Shown: positions 14,591-21,868, counted from the first letter of the stretch. The stretch is DNA of 22,172 nt from DSBX01 sp046484845 (GCA_046484845.1 JAWOIB010000056.1:1-22172); one strand, 5' to 3'. A program made the numbers and translations. Notes: generated by a model not told the origin, from the sequence alone.

Positions 14591-16078
14591 ATGCCCGAAG
14601 CATACCAGAACTTCATAAATGGCAAGTACGTGCCCGCTCGTTCGGGCAAGACTTACGAGAACCGCAACCCGGCGGACCGGTCCGACTTGGTCGGTCTGTT
14701 CCCTTCGTCCGGGCCCGAGGATGTCGCGGACGCGGTGCAGGCCGCCCGGGCGGCTTACCCGGCCTGGCGGGCGTTACCGGCCCAGGCCCGGGGTGATCTC
14801 ATGCGCAAGGCCACCGAGCTGATGGTCAGGCGGAAGGAGGGTTTCGCCCGGATCGAGACCCGGGAGATGGGCAAGGTGCTGAAGGAGACCCGGGGTGACG
14901 TCCAGGAGGCGATCGACACCGGGTACTACGCCGCGGGTGAAAGCCGGCGGCTGTGGGGAACGGTTGCGCCCAGCGAGATGCCGAACAAGATGTGTTACGT
15001 TACCCGCCAGCCGATGGGCGTCTGGGGTATGATCTGCCCATGGAACTTCCCGATGGCAATCCCTTCGTGGAAGCTGTTCCCGGCGCTGACCTGCGGCAAC
15101 ACCGCGGTCATCAAGCCGGCAACTCTCACACCGGCGTCGGTGGACGCTTTCGTTGGCTGCCTGGCCGAAGCCGGGGTGCCGGCCGGGGTGGTCAACATCG
15201 TGTACGGCGGCGGCGGCGCGGTAGGCGAGGCGCTGCTCAATCACCCGGATGTCAGCGGAATCTCCTTCACCGGCTCGTCCGAGGTCGGCCGCCGCATCGC
15301 CGAGGTCTGCGGCCGGTCGCTCAAGCGCTGCTCGCTTGAGCTCGGCGGCAAGAACGCGCAGGTCGTGCTTGACGATGCGGACCTGGAGTTGGCGCTCGAT
15401 GGTGTGCTCTGGGGTGCTTTCGGCACCACCGGCCAGCGCTGCACGGCGACTTCGCGGCTGATTGCCCAGGCAGGAGTCTACGACCGGATGCTGGAGATGG
15501 TCGTCGAGCGGGCGAAGAAGCTGAAGGTCGGCAACGGGCTCGACGAGTCGGTGGAAATGGGCCCGTGCGTGAGCGCGGAGCAGCGGCAGGTGGTTCAGCA
15601 GTACGTCGAAATCGGCAAGGCCGAGGGCGCGCGGCTGGTCTGCGGCGGCGAGACGCTCAAGGGCGGTGACTGGGATGGGGGTTTCTTCCACCAGCCGACC
15701 GTGTTCGCGGACGTGAAGCACGGGATGAGGATCGCTGTCGAAGAGATATTCGGGCCGGTGCTGTCGGTCATCAAGGTCGCGGACTTCGATGAGGCGGTGC
15801 GGGTGCTCAACGGCACGCCTTACGGCTTGTCCTCTTCGATTTACACCCGGGACGTCAACATGGCGATGAAGGCCGTCGAGCTGTTTGAGGCCGGCATCAC
15901 CTACGTTAACGCTCCGACCATCGGCGCGGAATGCCACATGCCGTTCGGCGGGGTGAAGGATACCGGCAACGGTCACCGTGAGGGCGGCTGGACCGCGTAC
16001 GACATCTTCTCCGAGCCCAAGACGGTGTACGTGGACTACTCAGGCGCGCTTCAGAAGGCCCAGATCGACAACGCCTGA
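14591..16078 (+). CDS. NAD(P)-dependent aldehyde dehydrogenase
   Basis: A 495-residue cytosolic enzyme of the ALDH superfamily, of normal length. Visible landmarks are the cofactor and active-site segment WGMICPWNFP, KPATLTP, the FTGSSEVGRRI glycine motif, the general base E250 in LELGGKN, and the nucleophile C284 in GQRCTATSR. The 34-residue Glu-Cys spacing is the usual one. EEIFGPVLSV and the C-terminal NAPTIGAECHMPFGGVKDTGNGHREGG follow. The last segment resembles semialdehyde dehydrogenases of the ALDH7 or ketoglutarate-semialdehyde type, but I cannot assign a substrate. The ATG at 14591 is preceded by AGGAGGA (14581-14587). A longer frame from 14534 would contain the promoter -10 box and is rejected. 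The gene is monocistronic, with hairpins after the stop. Confidence 0.93.
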   Translation: MPEAYQNFINGKYVPARSGKTYENRNPADRSDLVGLFPSSGPEDVADAVQAARAAYPAWRALPAQARGDLMRKATELMVRRKEGFARIETREMGKVLKETRGDVQEAIDTGYYAAGESRRLWGTVAPSEMPNKMCYVTRQPMGVWGMICPWNFPMAIPSWKLFPALTCGNTAVIKPATLTPASVDAFVGCLAEAGVPAGVVNIVYGGGGAVGEALLNHPDVSGISFTGSSEVGRRIAEVCGRSLKRCSLELGGKNAQVVLDDADLELALDGVLWGAFGTTGQRCTATSRLIAQAGVYDRMLEMVVERAKKLKVGNGLDESVEMGPCVSAEQRQVVQQYVEIGKAEGARLVCGGETLKGGDWDGGFFHQPTVFADVKHGMRIAVEEIFGPVLSVIKVADFDEAVRVLNGTPYGLSSSIYTRDVNMAMKAVELFEAGITYVNAPTIGAECHMPFGGVKDTGNGHREGGWTAYDIFSEPKTVYVDYSGALQKAQIDNA

Positions 16079-16094
16079 TCTGGTATCGGACCGC

Positions 16095-16125
16095 CGCGCC
16101 GGGCCGGGAGTGCCGGCCCGGCGCG
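16095..16125. terminator. Strong GC hairpin between convergent genes
   Basis: A perfect 13-bp inverted repeat (arms 16095-16107 and 16113-16125, 5-base loop GAGTG) lies 17 bases after the ALDH stop. It is followed on the plus strand only by CTTTC, not a real U-tract. The same symmetry would serve the PQQ-propeller gene on the minus strand. Confidence 0.6.
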
Positions 16126-16130
16126 CTTTC

Positions 16131-16157
16131 GGGCCGGCACCTGTTCGGGGCCGGCCC
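16131..16157. terminator. Second GC hairpin between convergent genes
   Basis: GGGCCGGC (16131-16138) pairs with GCCGGCCC (16150-16157) over an 11-base loop, directly after the first hairpin. It ends 8 bases from the stop codon of the minus-strand lipoprotein gene and lacks a U-tract. Confidence 0.4.
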
Positions 16158-16164
16158 GTGCAGG

Positions 16165-17586
16165 TCAGAACGAGCCGGCCCGGCCGGTATTCGTCAGGCT
16201 ACGACGGAACTTGGGCCACGGGCTGTTCGCAAGGTTGCCCGTGCCCTGGAGCGCGTAGAGGTGGCGGTCGTTGGACCCGAAGTAGATGGTGCCGTCCGGG
16301 GCGATGGCCGGTGGTGATTCGACCGCACTTTCGGTTTCGTAGCGCCATTTGACGGCACCGTCGGGGTAGAAGGCGTACAGGTGTCGGTCGTTCGACCCGA
16401 CGTAGATGGTGCCGTCCGAGCCCACCGCCGGCGATGACTCGATGGCGTTGCCGGTGCTCTGGTATCGCCACTTCAGCGTGCCGTCCGGGTTCAGGGCGTA
16501 GACGTAGGTGTCAATGGACCCGAAGTAGATGCTGCCATCCGGACCCAGGGCCGGCGAGGAGCGGATGCGGTACCCGGTCGGGTAGCGCCATTTCAGCGTG
16601 CCGTCCGACCTGACGGCGTGGAGATGGTAGTCGTGCGACCCGACATAGATGGTGCCCTCCGCGTCAATGGCCGGCGATGAGTATGACCAGGCACCGGTTT
16701 GGTAACGCCAGCGCAGGCTGCCGTCCGGCCTGACGGCGTACAGGAAGCTGTCGGCGGATGTGACGAAGATGGTGGAATCCGGGCCGATAGCCGGTGATGC
16801 CCCGACGAAACTGCCGGCCTGGTAGCGCCATTTCCGGGTGCCGTCGGGGTTGACTGCGTGCAGGAAGCCATCGTTGCAGCCAACATAGACCGTACCGTCC
16901 TCCGCGATGGCCGGTGAAGACTCGACCGCCCGGGTTCCGGCCTGGTAGCGCCACCTGCGGGTGCCGTCGGAGTTGACCGCGTGCAGGTGCCGGTCGGCCG
17001 ACCCTACATAGATGGCGCCGTCCGGTCCGATCGCCGGCGAAGACTGGATGCTCCCGCCCGCGTCGTAGTGCCATTTCAGGGTGCTGTCCGGGTTAAGGGC
17101 GTACAGGTGGCGGTCCTGCGAGCCGAAGTAGACGGTCCCGTCCGGGCCGATGGCCGGGCAGGTGTTGATGCCCCCTCCGGTCAGGTACCGCCACTTGAGG
17201 GAAGCGGGCGGGTCGTCGGTGATGGCGACCACGCGCGCCGGGGACCAGCCCGAGGTTGCTCCCTCGCGGTCTCTGGACTGCGCGCGGACCTCGTAACTGC
17301 CCGGGCTGGCCCAGGCGTGCGAGGCAGAGGCGGTGCCGCCGCTCGGGGTCCAGTCGGTCCATTCCGAGGTGTCGCCGTCTCCCCAGGAGAACCGGAAGGC
17401 GATGTCGCCTCCTTCCGGGTCGGTGGTCGTGGCGCTGAACTCGTAGCTGACACTGACGTTGCCCTGGGCGGCGCCGGTGGGCGCGCCGGGCGTCTCGGGT
17501 GGGTTGTTTAGCGCTTCATCACAGGCTGCGAACATTGCTAGCGCGGCGATCGTCGCGGCAGCGCAGACGATTCCGTGTCGGTCCAT
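16165..17586 (-). CDS. PQQ-like eight-bladed beta-propeller lipoprotein with PKD-like domain
   Basis: A 473-residue exported protein. MDRHGIVCAAATIAALAMFAA is a lipoprotein signal with lipobox FAAC (C22); Asp follows at +2. Residues about 28-125 form a PKD/fibronectin-like domain (SVSYEFSATTTDPEGGDIAFRFSWGDGD, HAWASPGSYEVRAQSRD). Then come eight nearly identical units of 40-41 residues with the core SSPAIGPDGTIYVGSNDRHL plus YALNPDGTLKWRYQ, matching PQQ-like (outer-membrane BamB-type) propeller repeats. The tail reads SPWPKFRRSLTNTG. No PQQ-enzyme catalytic residues are evident, so binding or display is more likely than catalysis. The ATG at 17586 follows AAAGGAGGT (17590-17598); the frame extends upstream only without family similarity and past the promoter. 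Confidence 0.88.
   Translation of the reverse strand: MDRHGIVCAAATIAALAMFAACDEALNNPPETPGAPTGAAQGNVSVSYEFSATTTDPEGGDIAFRFSWGDGDTSEWTDWTPSGGTASASHAWASPGSYEVRAQSRDREGATSGWSPARVVAITDDPPASLKWRYLTGGGINTCPAIGPDGTVYFGSQDRHLYALNPDSTLKWHYDAGGSIQSSPAIGPDGAIYVGSADRHLHAVNSDGTRRWRYQAGTRAVESSPAIAEDGTVYVGCNDGFLHAVNPDGTRKWRYQAGSFVGASPAIGPDSTIFVTSADSFLYAVRPDGSLRWRYQTGAWSYSSPAIDAEGTIYVGSHDYHLHAVRSDGTLKWRYPTGYRIRSSPALGPDGSIYFGSIDTYVYALNPDGTLKWRYQSTGNAIESSPAVGSDGTIYVGSNDRHLYAFYPDGAVKWRYETESAVESPPAIAPDGTIYFGSNDRHLYALQGTGNLANSPWPKFRRSLTNTGRAGSF
16249..17169 (-). repeat. Eight tandem 120-123 bp propeller repeats
   Basis: The coding DNA of the eight blades repeats with a fixed period. The segment beginning AGAT/AGAC near the IYVG codons recurs at 16284, 16404, 16527, 16647, 16767, 16887, 17010 and 17130, i.e. 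steps of 120, 123, 120, 120, 120, 123 and 120 bases. Adjacent units share long runs of identical bases, for example around the GPDGTIY codons. Confidence 0.9.
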
Positions 17587-17662
17587 GTTACCTCCTTTGT
17601 TCATGGCTGGCAGGTTTGTCGTCTCATCGCAGCACGGGCCGCGACTCCCTCCTAACAGAACT

Positions 17663-17690
17663 ATAGTACACGACCAGGCAGGGCAATCAA
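17663..17690 (-). promoter_or_regulatory. sigma70-type promoter of the PQQ-propeller lipoprotein
   Basis: On the minus strand TTGATT (17685-17690) and TACTAT (17663-17668) are separated by 16 bases. The expected start near 17656 gives a leader of about 70 bases. Confidence 0.55.
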
Positions 17691-17719
17691 GGCTCGAGCA
17701 GGCCGGCACGACGCACAGC

Positions 17720-17748
17720 TTGACCGTCCCGGCCTGATGACCTATCCT
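17720..17748 (+). promoter_or_regulatory. sigma70-type promoter of the FBPase gene
   Basis: TTGACC (17720-17725) and TATCCT (17743-17748) are 17 bases apart. The expected start near 17755 gives a leader of about 78 bases. The divergent lipoprotein promoter lies 29 bases away; nothing else is recognisable in the 17587-17832 gap. Confidence 0.6.
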
Positions 17749-17832
17749 TTTCAGGCTCAATGCCCCGGGTGTGGAGGGCAGTTTCCATCCCGGCACGTAC
17801 TGATGAGCAGCAGGACCAAATGGAGGAACTCA

Positions 17833-18987
17833 ATGGCCGCTAAGACCAGGCCCGCGAAACGAAACGACCGGAAGATAACGGTATCGGTCATCAAGGCTGA
17901 CATCGGCGGTTATGTCGGCCATTCGGCGAGTCACCCGGACATCATCGCTCGTGCCGAGCAGCTGCTTGAACGAGCCAAGTCCGACGGTCTGCTGGTTGAC
18001 TTCCGTGTGACCAATGTCGGTGACGATCTCGACCTGATAATGACTCACCGCCACGGTGACAACAACCGGAAGATACACAAGCTGGCCTGGGACCTGTTCA
18101 TGGACGGCACCCAGCTGGCCCGCCAGTTGTCGCTCTATGGCGCCGGCCAGGATATGCTGGCCGATTCCTTCTCGGGCAATGTCAAGGGGATGGGACCCGG
18201 CTGTGCCGAGATGACCTTCGAGGAGCGCAAGTCCGAGCCGATCATCGTCTTCTGTGCCGACAAGTGCGCTCCCGGGGCCTGGAACCTGCCGCTTTTCCGG
18301 ATGTTCGCCGACCCGTTCAACACCATCGGGCTGGTCATTGACCCGTCGATGCACGACGGGTTCGTGTTTCAGGTTCACGACGTCCACGGCGGAACCGACG
18401 TGAAGCTCGCCTGCCCGGAGCAGATGTACGACCTGCTGGTGCTGATTGGCTCGCCGGAGAACTACGTAATCCAGAACGTCTTCACCAAGAAGGGCGATGT
18501 TGCCGCAACGACCTCAACCCAGAAGCTCGCGCTCATCGCGGGGCGCTACGTGGGCAAGGATGACCCGGTGATGATTGTCCGCTGCCAGTCCGGGCTGCCT
18601 GCGGTAGGTGAGGCGCTGGAGCCGTTTGCGTTCCCGCACATGGTTTCGGGCTGGATGCGCGGGTCTCACTACGGGCCGATGATGCCGACGTCGCGCGCCC
18701 AGGCGACCCCGTCCCGTTTCGACGGGCCGCCCAGGGTGATTGCCTGTGGGTTCCAGCTTGCCAACGGGCAGTTGGTCGGGCCGCGTGACATGTTTGATGA
18801 CCCGTCGTTCGACCTGGCGCGGCAGAAGGCAAACGAGGTTGCGGATTACATGCGTCGCCACGGGCCTTTCGAGCCCCACCGGCTGGGCCTGAACGACATG
18901 GAATACACCACCCTGCCCCAGGTGCTCGCCAAGCTGAAAGGCCTGAAGCCGCACAAGCGTTCCTCAAGCACATGGGGCAGGATATAG
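17833..18987 (+). CDS. fbp: Class V (archaeal-type) fructose-1,6-bisphosphate aldolase/phosphatase
   Basis: A 384-residue cytosolic enzyme of the bifunctional FBP aldolase/phosphatase family. In archaea and deeply branching bacteria it makes fructose-6-phosphate from triose phosphates, driving gluconeogenesis in one direction. Family landmarks: VSVIKADIGGYVGH with D23 and H30, VGDDLDLIMTH with D64-D65 (the D-to-DD spacing of 41 and D-to-H spacing of 7 match my recollection of the metal ligands of the Sulfolobus enzyme), GPGCAEMTFEERKSEPI, FADPFNTIGLVIDPSMHDGF, SGWMRGSHYGPMMP and FDGPPRVIACGFQLANG. The ATG at 17833 has GGAGG (17822-17826) six bases upstream. A longer frame from 17737 is rejected because the promoter -10 box falls inside it. 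The N-terminus is about 12 residues longer than in archaeal forms. Confidence 0.93.
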   Translation: MAAKTRPAKRNDRKITVSVIKADIGGYVGHSASHPDIIARAEQLLERAKSDGLLVDFRVTNVGDDLDLIMTHRHGDNNRKIHKLAWDLFMDGTQLARQLSLYGAGQDMLADSFSGNVKGMGPGCAEMTFEERKSEPIIVFCADKCAPGAWNLPLFRMFADPFNTIGLVIDPSMHDGFVFQVHDVHGGTDVKLACPEQMYDLLVLIGSPENYVIQNVFTKKGDVAATTSTQKLALIAGRYVGKDDPVMIVRCQSGLPAVGEALEPFAFPHMVSGWMRGSHYGPMMPTSRAQATPSRFDGPPRVIACGFQLANGQLVGPRDMFDDPSFDLARQKANEVADYMRRHGPFEPHRLGLNDMEYTTLPQVLAKLKGLKPHKRSSSTWGRI

Positions 18988-19050
18988 GACGGCGGGGCGT
19001 CCGGACCGCATGGGTGCGGGATGCCCGATGCTTGAGGTGAGGCTGTCAGC

Positions 19051-20061
19051 GTGAACGGCGAGGCGAACGAAGCCGGCCGCTGGGGCGGCGACGTCGAGGC
19101 TGCGCGCAGGCTCGGCGAGGCCCGGCGTCGGATAGAGACCGAAATCGGGAAGGTAATCATCGGCCAGCGGGCGGTCGTTGAGCAGACGCTCATCTGCCTG
19201 CTGGCCCACGGTCACGGCTTGCTGGTCGGCGTGCCGGGACTGGCCAAGACCCTGCTCATCAACACCATCGCCCGGGTCTTGGAGTTGTCGTTCAACCGGG
19301 TGCAGTTCACCCCGGACTTGATGCCTTCGGACATCACCGGGACCGATATCATTGACGATGATGAGGCGAGCGGACGGCGCTGCTTCCGGTTCGTTCCCGG
19401 CCCGGTCTTCGCCAACGTGGTGCTTGCCGATGAGATCAACCGCACGCCACCGAAGACCCAGGCGGCCCTGCTGCAGGCGATGCAGGAGTACAAGGTGACG
19501 GTTTCCGGCCGGACCTACGACCTGCCGGCGCCGTTCTTCGTGCTGGCGACTCAGAACCCGATTGAGTTGGAGGGAACCTACCCGTTGCCCGAGGCCCAGC
19601 TCGACCGGTTCATGTTCTCGATCCATGTCGGCTACCCGACTCCCGAAGAAGAGCGAGAGATTGTCAAGAGCACGACGTCGGCATACGTCCCGGAGCTTGA
19701 GCGAGTGCTGTCCGCGGAGGACATCGGCGCGCTGCAGGCGCTGGTGCGTCGCGTGCCGGTCGCGGATGAGGTACTGGACTACGCGGTGCGGCTGGTTTCA
19801 GCCTCCCGGCCCGTTTCCGACCATGCCCCGAAGTTCATCAAGGACTGGGTGAGCTGGGGGGCGGGTCCCCGGGCCTCGCAATACCTGGTGCTGGGAGCGA
19901 AGACGCGGGCGCTGCTCGACGGGCGCTACACGCCGTCGGTTGACGACGTCAAGGCGGTTGCCCAGCCGGTGCTGCGTCATCGCATTGTCGCCAATTTCAC
20001 AGCCGAGGCGGAAAATGTCCGCGCACCGGATATTGTCCAGCGGCTGGTCGAGGAATTGTGA
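19051..20061 (+). CDS. moxR: MoxR-family AAA+ ATPase
   Basis: A 336-residue AAA+ ATPase. Walker A is GVPGLAKT (60-67), Walker B is VVLADE (123-128) and sensor 1 is ATQNP (N169). The family signatures FTPDLMPSDITGTDI, FVPGPVFANVVLADEINRTPPKTQAALLQAMQE, EGTYPLPEAQLDRFMF and a C-terminal lid domain are all present. MoxR ATPases act as chaperones that assemble or activate complexes, usually with DUF58 and VWA proteins encoded beside them. Here neither is adjacent; the VWA protein at 7593 is a possible partner. The GTG start follows GAGGTGA (19034-19040). The upstream gene ends 63 bases before, and the stop overlaps yceD by four bases (GTGA), indicating an operon. Confidence 0.92.
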   Translation: MNGEANEAGRWGGDVEAARRLGEARRRIETEIGKVIIGQRAVVEQTLICLLAHGHGLLVGVPGLAKTLLINTIARVLELSFNRVQFTPDLMPSDITGTDIIDDDEASGRRCFRFVPGPVFANVVLADEINRTPPKTQAALLQAMQEYKVTVSGRTYDLPAPFFVLATQNPIELEGTYPLPEAQLDRFMFSIHVGYPTPEEEREIVKSTTSAYVPELERVLSAEDIGALQALVRRVPVADEVLDYAVRLVSASRPVSDHAPKFIKDWVSWGAGPRASQYLVLGAKTRALLDGRYTPSVDDVKAVAQPVLRHRIVANFTAEAENVRAPDIVQRLVEEL

Positions 20062-20627
20062 GGCGGGTCCCGGGCTGGCGCATCCCGGTGGAGTCCCTGA
20101 AGCAGGGGGTGAACCGTCTCGAGTTTGAGCTCGAAGCGGCTGACATCGACGGAGAGGAAGCCCCGGTGGGAGAGAACCCGCTGGTCGAGAGGTTGGTCGG
20201 TCCGATCCGCGTAGGTCTTGATGTTGTCCGTAGCGGCCGCCGGCTTCTCGTTGACGGCGTCGTCCGGTTTCGGGCGGTGCTCGACTGTGCCGTCTGCGGG
20301 TGCGAGTTCAGCCGCGACTACGCCGAGGCGCTCCAGACGGAGTTTCTCAGCGAGGGCGAGGTGCCACCACCCGACGGCAAGCTGATGAGCGGTCGCGATG
20401 TGGAGCTGGTGAGCTTCCGGGACGACAGCATCGATGTCGTCCCGCTCGTGCGCGATGCGGTCCACCTGGCAATCCCCATTGCTCCTGCCTGCCGACCCGA
20501 CTGCCAGGGCATCTGTTCAGGCTGTGGTGTGAACCTGAATGAGGGAGTCTGCGCATGTCCGCCGGTGGCCGAGTCGCCGTTTGCCGGGTTGAGGAAGATC
20601 GTGAGCGATGGCCCGCAGCGGGGCTGA
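20058..20627 (+). CDS. YceD/DUF177 family protein
   Basis: A 189-residue protein of the DUF177 (YceD) family, linked in many bacteria to ribosomal RNA accumulation and usually encoded just before rpmF. Typical features: an N-terminal beta region (SLKQGVNRLEFELEAADI), the first cysteine pair C77-x2-C80 after VRFRAVLD, the acidic middle segment, DVVPLVRDAVHLAIPIAPACRPDC, and the cysteine-rich end with C145, C149, C153, C156, C165 and C167 (GICSGCGVNLNEGVCAC). The cysteines could bind zinc. The GTG start overlaps the moxR stop by four bases. No rpmF follows: the next 120 bases (20628-20747) hold no ORF that I can recognise. Confidence 0.82.
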   Translation: MRRVPGWRIPVESLKQGVNRLEFELEAADIDGEEAPVGENPLVERLVGPIRVGLDVVRSGRRLLVDGVVRFRAVLDCAVCGCEFSRDYAEALQTEFLSEGEVPPPDGKLMSGRDVELVSFRDDSIDVVPLVRDAVHLAIPIAPACRPDCQGICSGCGVNLNEGVCACPPVAESPFAGLRKIVSDGPQRG

Positions 20628-20747
20628 CCTGCGGCGCGCACCGGCGCAGAGGACAACCGGTGGATATCCCGGGGACAAGGTGGGCGAACCCGGGGCGGAA
20701 CCGGGGGATGGTCGAGGTCTGTTTCTGACCCCGGTTGATGGTCCGCT

Positions 20748-21545
20748 GTGAAAGAGTTCGAGCAACTGCTGGAGGTTGTCCGCAGGTTGCGGAAGGACTG
20801 CCCGTGGGACCGGGAGCAGACGATACGGTCCACCCGGCCCCTGGTGCTGAACGAAGCCTACGAGCTGGACGAAGCGCTGGCCTCGGGCGATTCGCGTGAG
20901 GCGGTCGAAGAGCTCGGCGACTACCTTTTCATGGGCCTGTTCCTTGCCGATGTGCTTCAAGCCGAGCGGGGGGTACGACTTGAGGACGCCCTGGACGGGG
21001 TTGTCGTCAAACTGAAGCGCCGCCATCCTCACATCTACGGTCAGCAGTCAGTGCGCGACGCAGGGCAGGTCCTGGAGAATTGGGAGCGGATCAAACGGGA
21101 GGAGCACAAGGCGGGCGGGCAGCGCGAGTCGGCCCTTGACGGCCTGCCACGAGCGCTGCCGGCGTTGAAGGAAGCCGGACTGCTGCAGGAGCGGTGTCGC
21201 CGAGTCGGATTCGATTGGACCGATCCCGGCGACGTCCTTGATAAGGTCATCGAGGAAGTGGGGGAACTGCGCCACGAGACGGGCCAGCCGACCAAGGACC
21301 GGGTGCGAATGACCGAGGAGTTGGGTGACCTGTTCTTCGCACTTGTGAACCTCGCCCGGCATCTCGATGTTGACGCCGAGAGCGCGCTGCGGGACGCAAA
21401 CGCGAAGTTCTCCCGCCGATTCCGGCAGGTTGAGCAGGACTTCAGGAGTCGGGGAGTTTCCCTTGCCGACGCAACACTGGCCGAGATGGATGCGGTCTGG
21501 GACCGGGTTAAGCGCCTTGAGCGTGAGGCTGGCGGGCGTCCCTGA
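20748..21545 (+). CDS. mazG: MazG-type nucleoside triphosphate pyrophosphohydrolase
   Basis: A 265-residue two-domain MazG, which hydrolyses NTPs or dNTPs to monophosphates and pyrophosphate and so clears damaged nucleotides or lowers (p)ppGpp-linked stress. The first domain begins LRKDCPWDREQT (C18-P-W-D21), then LNEAYELDEA and VEELGDYLF; the usual EExxE here reads NEAYE (N35). The second domain has VIEEVGELRHE and TEELGDLFFALVNLARHL, with all acidic residues present, consistent with an active C-terminal half. The GTG at 20748 is forced: a stop lies in frame at 20736-20738 and no earlier start exists. No good ribosome-binding site is seen. It probably belongs to the moxR-yceD transcript, though the 120-base gap leaves room for its own promoter. 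Confidence 0.92.
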   Translation: MKEFEQLLEVVRRLRKDCPWDREQTIRSTRPLVLNEAYELDEALASGDSREAVEELGDYLFMGLFLADVLQAERGVRLEDALDGVVVKLKRRHPHIYGQQSVRDAGQVLENWERIKREEHKAGGQRESALDGLPRALPALKEAGLLQERCRRVGFDWTDPGDVLDKVIEEVGELRHETGQPTKDRVRMTEELGDLFFALVNLARHLDVDAESALRDANAKFSRRFRQVEQDFRSRGVSLADATLAEMDAVWDRVKRLEREAGGRP

Positions 21546-21570
21546 CCGGTCTGGCAGCGTTTGACAGCAA

Positions 21571-21594
21571 GGGACCCGGCCTCTGCCGGGTCCC
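21571..21594. terminator. Perfect hairpin between mazG and tRNA-fMet
   Basis: A perfect 10-bp inverted repeat (GGGACCCGGC / GCCGGGTCCC, loop CTCT) lies between the convergent mazG and tRNA genes, 6 bases from the tRNA 3' end. No U-tract follows on the plus strand; on the minus strand the sequence TTGCTGT follows. Confidence 0.6.
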
Positions 21595-21600
21595 AGTAAG

Positions 21601-21674
21601 TAGCGGGGGCTGGATTCGAACCAGCGACCTTGAGGTTATGAGCCTCACGAGCTACCAGGCTGCTCCACCCCGCA
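21601..21674 (-). tRNA. Initiator tRNA-fMet (anticodon CAT)
   Basis: A complete 74-base cloverleaf without encoded CCA. Stems: acceptor TGCGGGG/CCCCGCT, D stem GAGC/GCTC, anticodon stem TGAGG/CCTCA around the loop CTCATAA, and T stem GCTGG/CCAGC around TTCGAAT. Initiator features are the unpaired 1-72 position (here U-U), the A11-U24 pair in the D stem, and an anticodon loop and D region identical to my memory of E. coli tRNA-fMet. The classical three G-C pairs of the anticodon stem are only partly kept: 29-41 is A-U. Confidence 0.95.
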
Positions 21675-21687
21675 ATTTCTATTTCAG

Positions 21688-21715
21688 AATCTAGCGGAGA
21701 AACCGGGGAAGTCAA
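21688..21715 (-). promoter_or_regulatory. sigma70-type promoter of tRNA-fMet
   Basis: On the minus strand TTGACT (21710-21715) and TAGATT (21688-21693) are 16 bases apart. The expected start near 21681 leaves a 5' leader of about 7 bases before the mature tRNA. Confidence 0.68.
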
Positions 21716-21868
21716 GAGGAATCCCCGGCCGACGCGGGCAAGCGCGGTGGTGTCATACCCGCCGCGAAGCGAAGCTGCCCTGGCCCGGGTCCCGGGTACG
21801 GTCGGCGGTCTCTCGTGCCGCCGCCTCGGATTGCTTCCAGGGAGGCGGGTCACGGCCAACGCCCCGGC

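Noticed and set aside
14774..15976. 400-codon minus-strand frame inside the aldehyde dehydrogenase
   Set aside because: It is fully antisense to a well-supported enzyme and has no recognisable motif.
16249..17169. Tandem 120-base repeats as a CRISPR or satellite array
   Set aside because: The repeats are in frame within a lipoprotein gene and encode propeller blades.
17737..17832. N-terminal extension of FBPase containing a CPGC motif
   Set aside because: The promoter -10 box (17743-17748) lies inside it, and the ribosome-binding site and family start point to 17833.
18987..19019. Two 5-bp hairpins between FBPase and moxR as a terminator
   Set aside because: The stems are short, lack a U-tract and are within chance expectation in GC-rich sequence.
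20628..20747. Missing rpmF hidden in the gap after yceD
   Set aside because: The gap is only 120 bases, too short for L32, and no frame in it shows the L32 pattern.
21601..21674. Elongator tRNA-Met
   Set aside because: The unpaired 1-72 position, A11-U24 pair and loop sequence mark it as the initiator.
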